Position numbers and translations under genes: made by a program. A stretch of 64,000 nt of DNA from Molanna angustata (Eukaryota > Arthropoda > Insecta > Trichoptera > Molannidae), in the NCBI GenBank assembly GCA_963576475.1, contig OY754981.1, positions 16,232,341 to 16,296,340 on the forward strand, given 5' to 3'. The notes beneath the pieces are model-generated. The model did no database searches. It was not told the origin of the DNA and worked only from the letters and a program-made list of their open reading frames with translations. Below, one piece after another: positions 1 through 9,665 of this stretch; position 1 is the first letter of the stretch; each line of letters begins with the position of its first letter.

Positions 1-1547
1 ATACAAGGTCTTTAAGGTATACCAATTAAAAAAATATTCAAAATTATTTCTTTAATAATATTATACTAAGTACAAATTAGTGTTTTCATTTATACCTTGT
101 ATAATGGAGTTTCACCACGAATAATCCGTCGATAAAATTATCAAGCTAATAAAATTAGTTATTTATGTATAAAAATAAAATAGAGCTCAATTCAATGATT
201 GATGATTTCATTTTGTCCTCTCTAGGTTTATAATACTATCCCATTCATGTGGGGCTATAGAAAATAAAAGGCTCTGCTTTTTTAATCGGGTTTATGCCTC
301 CATTGTAATATCTACTTAACGTTTTCAAAGGATTTTATTTTATATCAAGTAAACGATACGTTTTCCACATTGAATTTTTTACTTGTACCTCACACACAGT
401 TAAAAATATGTAGCACGTAATTTAGTGAATTGTTTAGTTTGCTTTTGAAGTTTTATATAAATGATGAAGTATAATAGAAAGAAATTCCCGATAAAAAAGT
501 TAAAAATCAAATTTTTTTTTTTTTTAACATGTCTACGTAGGGGACGCCAGCTATTAGGATTTGGGTCCATTTTACTCTTCCGAAGAAGCGCACTACGTAG
601 CGTTGGGAGGGGTTTGCAATCTAGAAATGAGTTTATTAATTCGGATTTTAAAAAGACCCGGGTTGTACGAAGATGGAAACACAGAATTCGGAAGATCGTT
701 CCACAGTCGGGCTGCTGTATTAATAAAGGAGTTGAAAGGAGTTGAAAATAACATTTAAAATAAATTAGATCAAATTCTTTCTATGCACTTTCATTATTTC
801 TTTATCTTTCTCTCTTTGTTGCTATGCTCAGTACCTACGAGTGTTTATTGTTGATCTTCTTCTTAGGTTATACGTAATAACAATTTTGTCAAATTAACTT
901 GAGACTTTAGCGTTACACGGTTTAGTTAGGGGAGATTGCCATGATTATGAGCTCGCTTTTGTGCAACAACTTTTCCGTCAGTAGGAGTCTCGTAGACTTT
1001 GATAAAATCCATTTAGTATTAAATATGTACCTATTACTATAGAAAATAAATCCATAATCCTCGTATCAACGAAATGTTTTTGGTATACCTACATTTTATC
1101 GGTGGTAAAAGGTAATTTTTACAAAATACATAAATAAACTGCATTATCCACCTTTCTCTAATATTATATTAGGTATAATGTATTTATTTCGCTTATAAAA
1201 TGTTCTTTAACATCTTGTGAGCTTGCTTTGCCATTACAATATACGGACTTTAATGGCATTCTAAAGTTTTATTATACAAGAGACGATATAATTTTAAAGG
1301 AGATAGACACGAGATAGAACTGAAGATAACTACATAAGTACGGTCTGGATAATCGATTTAGATAAAAATTCAAGGAGAAGGTCGCTATAATAAGAAGTCT
1401 CTTAATATTGATTTTGACTATTCTAAATATTACTGAATTCTTTAGTTGCGTGATGTAATTATTTTATTCAATACGTGAATATGACAAAAAGTTACTTTCT
1501 ATATCTCAATAGAAAATCCAACAGTTAAGAAATAGATAAAAGATATA
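1..1547. other. AT-rich intergenic/intronic DNA, no supported gene
   Basis: No exon with convincing splice sites and no recognisable protein family was found. Two overlapping short plus-strand reading frames between 461 and 758 are richer in G+C than their surroundings and encode basic peptides of 94 and 65 residues; they resemble broken transposon coding sequence more than a gene, but I cannot assign a family. The rest is AT-rich sequence with short A/T runs. Confidence 0.5.
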
Positions 1548-2436
1548 TAGCTACTCCCACCTCCACCCGCTCCGCTTATGGGGACTGAAAACGGCCACTT
1601 CGCAGAACGCTAGTAAGAATGACAAATAATACATGGCACGAAGAGAAGCTCTAGAAGCTCCTCTAGACTCGTGGTCTCGGCACAATTGTGCAAAAAATAA
1701 CAATCAACGTCCGTGAAGATAATATTCACAGACATGAATTGTCGCGAGAGTAATTCAAGCCTGTGACTGTAAAACTGGGCATCAGAGAGTTGACCAAGGA
1801 TTTTTTTTTTATTCAGCAGATAGAAGGTCACTATAGCCATGACAAAACAATTTGAAGGCTGTAAAGTTATTATTAGAGACCACTAAATCCGCATGCCCAA
1901 TGGGACCTTGAAGAGGCCCACGGACTGCAGCGAGGAGCTCTGTTCTGTTGTAGGAAACATTTTGGTGGGAGCGTTCCCAGAGGATGTGCTCTGAAGTTTG
2001 GTCAGTGTGATGGTATAACTGACATGAGGACGAGTTTACAAGGCGGAATCTATGAAGGTAGCTATTAAAGCTGCCGTGTCCTGTAATAAACTGAGATGTC
2101 CAGAAATCTGGGACGGCCCAAGATTTACGAAATCTAGTCCTCACATCAGGGAAAAACAAGAATGTTGTTCATCCCACGGGGCACGAGCTCCACCGAGTCC
2201 AGCAGGGCTTCCATGGTGATGCGGTTAATGTTTCTGGAGGAAATAGGGCCTTCGGGGGGATGAAGCCAAATCTCACCAATTTCAGAAGACTGTCGTTTCA
2301 TCAAATGGTAAGAAGCGCCACGCCTCTGAGTTTCCATGTCCAACGGAGCCAGTCCCGTAAGCCAGTCATAATAAATATATAATGCTTTGGTGTAGGTAGA
2401 GTCTAACGCTATGGCAAAATGGACACATAGGTACAT
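1548..2436 (-). pseudogene. Decayed LINE 3' region (R1/I/Jockey-like), minus strand
   Basis: Three minus-strand reading frames in different phases (2436-2146, 2159-1809, 1840-1610) follow one another and together read like the C-terminal end of a non-LTR retrotransposon ORF2. The first contains a W-L-T-G-L-A-P-L-D stretch followed by RRGA, typical of the segment after the RT domain. The second contains FITGHGSFNSYLHRF and then Cys/His residues (SSSCQLYHHTDQTSEHI), like the C-terminal Cys/His motif of R1/I-type elements. At least two frameshifts break it. The same 3' end recurs on the plus strand at 25180-25550 and, more weakly, at 56400-56740, which supports a dispersed repeat. Clade assignment is tentative; an inactive remnant is certain enough. 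Confidence 0.6.
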
Positions 2437-3249
2437 GGCATTCTTCTATGGTCATTTGGTACTACGCGAGTCTGGAAAAATATTTGTATCACCGTTGACT
2501 TAGAACTATGGCGACATTTTGGTTCCCGTGTGAATGAACACTCGCATGCAGTGCCAAAGAAAATGGTCGGCTATGGTATAAAAAAATATTTCTAACGTGT
2601 TGGACATATATTTTTCTATGTCGTTGATTCCTGTCATTCTGACAATTCGGTATCGAAGTCGTGTTTTGTAATTTCACCCAAAATGCCCAGAAAAGCATAT
2701 TGCAATAATAGATATCTATGACATATTGCAATGTCAATGTCATACAAAATATGGTGGTTTGCCATAGCATCTGGCTGAACCTCAAGAGAAGGACGAGAAT
2801 TGATAGATAGTTGGTAAGTAGTTACATGCATAACTATATCAATCATACTAACCGACATCCAAAAAAGGAGGCGATCCGTGATTAATTTTTACTGCGTTAT
2901 CCGATTTGGATGATTTTGTTTCGTTTGAAAGGAGGTATCTTCCAATTGGTTTAATTTCAATATGGTCAAGATCTGATCATGGGATATATATAAACTAATT
3001 ATCAAACTCTTCAATTTACAATTCAGCGATAGTAATTCTTTTCCATACTATCCGATTATAATAATTATTTTCGTAATAGGAAGGCAGTGCTTATAAAACC
3101 ATCACAGATATAAGTTTCATCGAGTTCTGGTGATAGGAATAATGAGAAAAAAAATATCAAACTATCCAATTTCCAAAGGCGTCTGCAATCGATATAACAC
3201 GTAGGTACTATTGTAGGTATATGTACATATAAGGAAAATGTATGAAAGC
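2437..3249. other. No gene seen
   Basis: Only short, overlapping, unrelated minus-strand frames (2489-2858, 3065-3391) without family features. AT-rich spacer or very old repeat. Confidence 0.4.
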
Positions 3250-3330
3250 TAACATTACTACATATATACATACAAACCATCACGCCATGTCCCTCAAGGG
3301 ATTGGCAGAGAGAATAGAACGCCCTTGACA
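3250..3330 (-). repeat. Terminal fragment of a LINE family with (CATA)n tail
   Basis: Carries the block CATCACGCCATGTCCCT followed by GGCAGAGAGAA, preceded by tandem CATA. The same block occurs at 50738, 54768 and (diverged) 39092 on this strand and inverted at 6845. At 54750-55204 it is joined to LINE coding sequence, so it is the 3' end of that LINE family. Confidence 0.55.
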
Positions 3331-3464
3331 CAAATTCATTTTGAAGTCGGTTTTTTATCGGAAAGATTATTTTATTTAATCTTACAATCAAATGGCAAAA
3401 ATGTCAAAAATCGTCGATTCATGACGCAAAACTACAAAAAATATGTGACATTCATACCGCACTT

Positions 3465-3680
3465 CCACATCCCGACAAGGAGGCCTGGGGGCAAGTCTGC
3501 TCAATCGGCGAAATCAAAACCATCCATGTTTACCCTGATCAAGGATATAATTATCTAATGGAGTTCCATAATATCTTAAGATGTTATAGAACTCCGAATG
3601 ATAATTATATCCATGATATGGGTAAACATGGATGGTTTAGATTAAGCTGGATGACCAGACTTGCCCCCTTGGTTATTTCA
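3465..3680. repeat. Tail-to-tail pair of LINE 3' ends (foldback)
   Basis: Plus-strand 3468-3575 reads CCGACAAGGAGG...GGGGGCAAGTCTG..CAATCGGCGAAATC...GGATATAATTAT..GGAGTTC. Directly after it, 3585-3675 carries the same sequence in reverse complement (GAACTCC..ATAATTATATCC..GATATGGGTAAAC..CCAGACTTGCCCCC). A third copy, attached to LINE coding sequence, is at 58560-58680 (-). Two 3' ends of one LINE family therefore face each other and can fold into an imperfect hairpin. Confidence 0.65.
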
Positions 3681-3840
3681 ACTTCTTCTCGTGTCTGATG
3701 CGTAGGGATCTATTGTGGCATAGATATTTCCTATCGAAACAAACCATCTATCTTGCTACTACTTATTGTATTGCGCCATAATCGTATTTTTTATGCCCCA
3801 TCTCACCAATTAAAATTAACTGTTTTATCAATCCTATGCC

Positions 3841-4432
3841 TTGAACAGAAGATATTTATTTGTAAATGACCAGAAAAATTACGCGTACATAGGTCCAAAA
3901 ATATTTAACCTCTTCAAAACTGACTTTCCACTATTAAGAACCTACTCACATATCAAATTGAAAGCCATAGCAAACAACTGGTTAATTACCAAAAGACGAA
4001 AAGAAACAGAAGAATTATTTAATATTACTGCTTAGATGACTTATAAAAAAAATCAAAATTATATTATCATTAGCCCTTTCTACATCAAGCATTTTTTTTC
4101 TCATACAACACTAAAATATATACATACATACTTGCACATCATTACTTCAACCTACCACAAAACCTTACAAAAATAACTAACACTATGACGAATTAAAATA
4201 ATAGAACTGATTTATATAACGCTACTCTGGTACAGGCATAGCCTAGTAGAGTAGCCTAATCCACAAATTAAAATATATAAACGTATACACTAATGACAAA
4301 CTTAACTTTTTCTTACTTAAAGTATAACTTATAATTTTTATTAACTACTGTATAAAGTTATATTGTAATTATTGTTATTATTATACTTGTAAAAAGGATT
4401 TTAATAAATAAATAAATAAATAAATAAATGTG
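3841..4432 (+). pseudogene. LINE 3' end (CR1/Jockey-like) with (AATA)n tail
   Basis: A 64-codon open frame (3841-4035) reads ..YIGPKIFNLFKT..SHIKLKAIANNWLI..EELF.. and then stops. The pattern of a K-I-F-N-L block, a K-L-K block and an E-E-L-F ending resembles the extreme C-terminus of CR1/Jockey-type LINE reverse transcriptases. It is followed by about 370 bp of AT-rich 3' UTR and a terminal (AATA)n run at 4403-4432, a usual end for LINEs of this kind. The copy is 5'-truncated. Family assignment rests on a short motif and is tentative; a retroposed 3' end is well supported by the tail. Confidence 0.5.
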
Positions 4433-5535
4433 AAATTGTAAAATATCTATTTTTTTCATATTTTTACTCAAGGAGATTTTATTATTTGACATTTATATTC
4501 TGTAGAAGAATTGAGTTTCACCGCCATTATGCTAAAGAAATTCTCGTATTTTATCAAAGGTTAATAATTTTAATATATACATAACTGTATTATATGAACT
4601 GAGAAATACTATATTATATAAGCCACGTGCGCTGACAGTGAATTTGGATTGAGTTATTATAATTTTAGGATTTAGAGCGCTCAGTCGGAATTCTTCGTCT
4701 TATTTCATTGTTCCAAGTATTCCAACAATAATTATACTCTAATAAAAGCTACCTATTGCTGAGATTTAGCAAAAATGTATCAAAGAATTTACAAAGCCTT
4801 TAACACAAAGAGCTTGTAGTCTTGTTATTATTAGCTTTGAAATGCTAGCTAAAATCAGGTCAAACTAACATCTCATATGTTTTCTTTAAGCAAACATACA
4901 TAATATACATATCTAGCACTAGATACACATTATATGGTGATAAATTGCTGCACAACTTAATGGGTCACAACTGACTCACAACGACACTTTGAACAGCCGT
5001 TCCTTTCAAACTCTAGACCCAGCATATAAATGAGTCTTTTGATTCTTTGAAAAAAAAAATATAAACATCTATATAAGTTCAAAGTAAGAACATTCAAGGT
5101 CAAACAAGGTTCAGAAATACATAGTAGTGGAGAATAAAAATGATATTAATATTACCTAATTGATATATTAATTTAAACATCAACATAAACAATCACAAGC
5201 AGTTGCAATAACTAACTCCTGTCAATATGTCATTTATGAGTAGTAGAATTTGTGAATTTAGAAGATTTAGTAAATCTTTAGTCATTCCTTATTTTTTGTG
5301 TAGTTTAAAACCGTTTTTTGCATAACAAAATGAAGCTGCATTTATTAAAAAAAATATCATAAAATAAGTTAGTGTTGTTAAATTATAATGGAATTTAAAA
5401 TTAATCGTTTTATTTAAAAAATAAACAAAACATAAATAAAATTTCCGAAATAACGACTTTTAACCAATAAATATCGGTGGATAGCATTAAATTTAATTTT
5501 ATTTAATATAAATTCTCTATCAACTAACAGGTACT
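4433..5535. other. AT-rich, no gene seen
   Basis: No open frame above 60 codons with coding character and no splice-flanked candidate exon noticed. Confidence 0.4.
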
Positions 5536-5690
5536 ATTTCAAATATTAATTTAACATGCACCCAATAACAAGTAACAAGTTGCCCCATTCCGGAGACTAG
5601 ATCCGGACCGAAAACACAATTAAAAACTGTGTCTCCATCGGAAATCGAACCCGGGACCTTTGGATCAGCAATTAAGTAAAATTTGTTTTT
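5536..5690 (-). mobile_element. tRNA-derived SINE, family B (minus copy)
   Basis: Read on the minus strand it has a B box (GGTTCGATTTCCGATGGAG, slightly diverged), a GGAGACA junction, an internal AATTG..GTTTT segment and a 3' part matching CAACTTGTTAC..GGGTGCATGTTAAATTAATATTTG. The same composite occurs at 47486-47690, 48188-48365, 51398-51545, 51835-52310 and 54627-54745. The tRNA head is truncated here. Confidence 0.6.
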
Positions 5691-6171
5691 TCTTAGAGAT
5701 AATACAAAATTAATCAAAGTTAATTATACAGAACTCGTTTTCTTTTTCCGATTTCTTTGATTTCGTGTGTCTAAATATATATTTTTATTTAATTTACATG
5801 TATTTACTTATTAACAAATTCAGAGAATGCATTTACATATTGCAAGATATATGTATCTACACTATTCGAGACATACAATTGTAGTTTGAAGAAAAGTCCA
5901 AATTGTAACTCGAAACCTTATGAATAAATTCTCAGAAGGTAACAAATCTCAAAATATCACAAATTACCTATCATATTAATGACACAAACTCTCAGTTCTT
6001 GCGCAAGTGTAAACAAATTTCTCAGACTAATCAGTGTTGTATATTAAGCAGCCTAAATATTGCCGAAGTTTCATGATGACTTGTTTTCCTTGAAAATACT
6101 TTAATCTATATAAAATTCATAATTTTTATAGCGTTAGTAAATTTAAAAATAATAAATTCTTAAGCTGTGAA
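5691..6171. other. AT-rich spacer, no gene seen
   Basis: Nothing beyond A/T runs and short non-coding frames. Confidence 0.4.
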
Positions 6172-6395
6172 GCTCCGGTTTAGAATAGTGCTTCCACTCT
6201 TTTATACATATTACCACGTGTCTTGTATGAGCCGGGTAATCGAAAATACAACAGGCAAAATGTTACCCTTTAGGTGAAAAAATGATGTGGGGATAAACAC
6301 GCACGTGTAGTACGTATTTTTTAGTTTGTGTTAACCCGCACACCTGGTGCTGGTATCCTCACACTGAGAGATATGCCGTGATGTATTTATGTATT
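6172..6395 (+). repeat. Dispersed ~270 bp repeat with (GAAT)n-type end
   Basis: Shares with copies at 31308-31580, 53600-53865 (+), 51025-51285 (-) and a fragment at 42150-42250 (-) the ordered blocks TAGAATAGTGCTTCCA, GTGTC..TATGAGCCGGGTAATCG, AAAATACAACAGGC, CACACCTGGTGCTGG and GATATGCCGTGATG. Other copies end in tandem GAAT, so this is a retroposed 3' end or SINE-like repeat. Confidence 0.65.
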
Positions 6396-6840
6396 TTATT
6401 TTTAAAAATACAATTAAAAATCATTTGGCTTACATTTTACATAAAACTACCTATACACTGAAAAAAAATTGTGACCACCGAACTAGCTACCTGCATTTTT
6501 AGCCAAATCTTTGTTATCAGTAATAAAACTTAATCTATTTATGACTGTACTGTTTGGTTAAGGGCACAAAATATTTTGTAGCACAAAACGAATTGTTTTG
6601 TAGTCTCTTATGTGCGGTTAATTTTAACATAATTTTTTTTCAGTGTAATTAATATGGGGCTAGGGAAAAAGAAAAACATACCTAGATTTCACGTTGTAAT
6701 TGTTTCTTTTACACATTTTTATTAAATATCACCTGTCTCTCCGTACTACTTATGTACTTCCCAACCAGTTAGAATTCTGAAGCATTCAAAATTTGTGTAT
6801 TACCAATGACAATGCACGTTAAAATAGTTTCATTCATTTG

Positions 6841-6895
6841 ATATCTCTCTGCTTACCCCGTAAGGGATATGGCGTGATGATATGTATGATATTTT
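6841..6895 (+). repeat. LINE tail fragment, sense orientation
   Basis: TCTCTCTGC..ACCCCGTAAGGGATATGGCGTGATG followed by TATGTATG is the sense form of the minus-strand ends seen at 3250, 50738 and 54768. Confidence 0.5.
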
Positions 6896-7524
6896 GATAA
6901 AATTGAACAATTTTTTATATCTTACAAACTTAATTTAATTGTTTATAATCCATTTTTATCGTTTCACAATAGATTACAGTGTCTTACTTACATATATACG
7001 TGTTGTAAAATTTACACGACTGTTTAACACCCGTGTAGGCAAAAACGTTACCAATAAACGCTGTGTAGCAGATCAGTTGGTCAACGGCTGTGTATCTCTC
7101 ATACAAATTTTACACATCGCTTGCACGCCTGTTCTAGGTAGTTTAGCGGTGTTTTAAGACAAATTTCATGTATCAAAAATCGAATTTGATTTTGATATGC
7201 GTGATCATATTGTTATATCTTGGAGTAATATGACGAAACCTCTTTATAAATGATTATATTCTCAATAATTGTGCATTTTAGGAGCGAAAAATCAGCTCTT
7301 TTATAATATCTACAATGGTGCTATCTTGGATATTCGTATGATGAAATTATTCGTTATAATTTCCATATACCTATATTGAAATCTGAAAAACATATTAAAA
7401 TATTAACTACGACAAACGTAAAAATTATAATGGCGGATGGCGGCTGGCGGCTCTGCGCATGCGCGAGTGCGAAATTACAACGTTGTAGGATTATTTTTTG
7501 TTGTACTCTTGTCGTTACACAGCG
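6896..7524. other. Repetitive spacer next to the LINE insertion
   Basis: No gene. The 15-mer AATAAACGCTGTGTA near 7053 recurs inverted beside the LINE at about 7515-7530, so the LINE seems to have landed in an older repeat. Confidence 0.35.
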
Positions 7525-7544
7525 TTTATTAGTCTCTCTCTTCC

Positions 7545-8522
7545 TTAGCTTGTATCCCACATGGTGGTGGGGTCAGCTCTCCTCACTGCGCTCCTCCACT
7601 TCGCCCTATCCTGAGCATCGTCCTCAGAGACATCACATTCCTGCATGTTCTCAGCTACCAGGTCTTTCCATCGTTTTTTGGGACGCCCTCTGGATCTTTT
7701 GCCAGACACTCGATGGTCCAGTGCAGTGTTTCCTATATATTCTGGCGGTTTTCTAAGGATATGCCCGAACCACCTCAGCCTATTTTCCATCAGCTTATCG
7801 GATACATCGCGTACACCCAGGCTACCTCTTACATATTCATTACGTATTTTATCTCTTCTCGTGACGCCGCACATCCACCTAAGCATCTCCATCTCGGCTG
7901 TTTGCACTGACTGAACTTGTCTTCGAGTGACGGTCCAGGTCTCACTACCATATGTCAACACTGGTCTGATCATTGTCTTGTATACATGGCCTTTCATCTT
8001 CACTGGCATTCGCTTGTCACAGATTACTCCAGTCACTTCTCTCCATTTAAGCCAGGCTGCGGCAATACGGTGCTGAATGTTAGTTTCCAGGCTTCCGGAC
8101 TCATGTATCATGTTCCCAAGATACTTGTATTTATCACATCTTGTGACTTGCTGTCCATCAATTGTAATCGGGTCAGTGTCTGTTTGGGGAACATTGCAAG
8201 CCATAAACTGTGTTTTGCTCACACTCAGCACCAGGCCTCCTTTCTGTAACTGGTGTTTCCACGCCAGAAGGGCTCGCTGTAGAGAGTCCTTGTCTTCGGT
8301 GCAGATTGCTATGTCGTCAGCGTATATGAAAGTCCATAGTGACTGCATTTGCGCATCCTCCGTTAGCGCGTCCAGCACCAGACAGAATAGGAATGGGCTA
8401 AGTACGGATCCCTGGTGTACCCCCTCTGTAACTGCGATTGGTCTAGTGGTTCCTGCTGGGGTTCTTATTTCAGCCTTCACTTGTGCGTACATATTAGTAA
8501 GATTTTCAAATAATCGCTGCAC
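7545..8522 (-). CDS. LINE reverse transcriptase ORF, 5'-truncated (RTE-like)
   Basis: An open frame of 325 codons encodes the palm, thumb and C-terminal tail of a non-LTR retrotransposon reverse transcriptase. Visible motifs: VTEGVHQGSVLSPFLF (RT block 4, residues about 31-46), FIYADDIAI (catalytic YADD, about 65-73), LSVSKTQFM, YKYLGNMI (about 132-139), then a C-terminal part with ENRLRWFGHI, SRGRPKKRW and DRAKWRSAVRRADPT, as found in RTE-like insect LINEs. The endonuclease and RT N-terminus are missing, so the copy cannot move by itself, although the frame is intact and looks young. Possible 9 bp target duplications TTTATTAGT flank it at 7525-7533 and 8576-8584. A second, shorter copy of its 3' end lies at 63300-63475. 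RT is certain; the clade is my judgement. Confidence 0.9.
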   Translation of the reverse strand: MQRLFENLTNMYAQVKAEIRTPAGTTRPIAVTEGVHQGSVLSPFLFCLVLDALTEDAQMQSLWTFIYADDIAICTEDKDSLQRALLAWKHQLQKGGLVLSVSKTQFMACNVPQTDTDPITIDGQQVTRCDKYKYLGNMIHESGSLETNIQHRIAAAWLKWREVTGVICDKRMPVKMKGHVYKTMIRPVLTYGSETWTVTRRQVQSVQTAEMEMLRWMCGVTRRDKIRNEYVRGSLGVRDVSDKLMENRLRWFGHILRKPPEYIGNTALDHRVSGKRSRGRPKKRWKDLVAENMQECDVSEDDAQDRAKWRSAVRRADPTTMWDTS

Positions 8523-8709
8523 GGGCTTTACACGGTGTGTGCCTAAAACACTGGTAAACGGGTGTGCAGTAGATTTTTATTAGTGAGACTGCATGTTCTG
8601 TATATAAAACAACTGGCTTTGATGTGTTTACATTGGCAGTATGAATGTAAATCGAATATTTCTTTAGTTGCATAAACACAAACAATGTAATTTTTTCCCT
8701 GTCGGAAGT

Positions 8710-8890
8710 CAAATGATATTTTTTGATTGATTTTTAACATCTCAATAGAGAGGAAGTTGGAATATTATAGAAGAACCAGGAACTCAAGGTAACTACAGGG
8801 CTTACGACCTGTCATCGACTGGTTCACGTGATCAATTAATGCGCTTGCGCAACGTTCACCAATTATGCCTTCTTATTGAGTTCCCTTATC
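8710..8890 (+). repeat. Partial copy of the foldback MITE
   Basis: Starts TTTTTAACATCTCAATAGAG and continues GAAGTTGGAATAT..AGAAGAACCAGGAA..CTACAGGGCTTACGACCTGTC..CACGTGATC..CTTGCGCAACGTTCACC. This matches one arm of the foldback element at 21062-21328 and the partial copy at 19740. The other arm is missing except for a short TTATTGAGTTCC remnant. Confidence 0.6.
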
Positions 8891-9489
8891 AATGCAATTT
8901 TTGAAAGTTCTATATATTTTAAACACGAGAATCAGATCGTTTGAGAAAAAGCTGTTTTTACAACCGCCATCTATGAAGTAACGAAGAAACATTTTTGTAA
9001 CGCCATCTATTGAGAGGAAGGTTTTTTGTAAACAATGAAAGCAAAGTCCTTATACACGAGGTGACAGTGTTAGCACAGATATCTCCCCTGAACTGCGCCA
9101 GAAATATCATTATTTTTTTTGCCTTGTTTATGTGTATGTATATAAAATATTTTTGAAAGTTGCATATTCGCATATATTGGATTTTTTCCCTGTCGGGAGT
9201 CAATTATATTTTTGTAAATATAAATATTTTTACTTTTCATTTTTAAGTATTTTTTTAATAAAAGTGTTTTCACAACATTTTAATACATATTAATTTTCAT
9301 ATTTTAAGTTTATTATTGGAACACTGTATGTCACACTCTTTTGTTTTTTTTTGTATTAAGCTATTTACATACATATTACAGACCTGTTTACAAAACATTG
9401 GCAAGGCCAGAGCCGAGCTTAACAGCAATGACGAAGTCAAGAATTTTGAGGGAAATAAGTATAATGAATTCATTTCAAGTGAATATACT
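8891..9489. other. Repeat-derived spacer
   Basis: A TTTTTTCCCTGTCGG motif at about 9182 repeats one near 8693 and one near 21365 (inverted), again flanking MITE sequence. No gene; short frames here are T-rich noise. Confidence 0.35.
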
Positions 9490-9541
9490 ATTCTCTCTAT
9501 TGAGATATTACTTAAATATGTAATATCTCAATAGAGAGAAT
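9490..9541. repeat. Perfect 21 bp inverted repeat, 10 nt loop
   Basis: ATTCTCTCTATTGAGATATTA (9490-9510) is the exact reverse complement of 9521-9541, separated by a 10-base AT loop. The CTCAATAGAGA core is the terminal motif of the foldback MITE family, so this may be two MITE tips joined head to head. Confidence 0.7.
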
Positions 9542-9665
9542 CTTGTGTTACCTAAAATATGAAACCTTAATATAAAGTTGGTAATCCTTCGAAACTGTTT
9601 CCAAAACAACTAAAATAATATGAAGGCATATCATAAATTTAAATACATCTACATTGAGAGATATA

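Noticed and set aside
7376..8583. Plus-strand frames of 60-168 codons
   Set aside because: Antisense of the LINE RT ORF.
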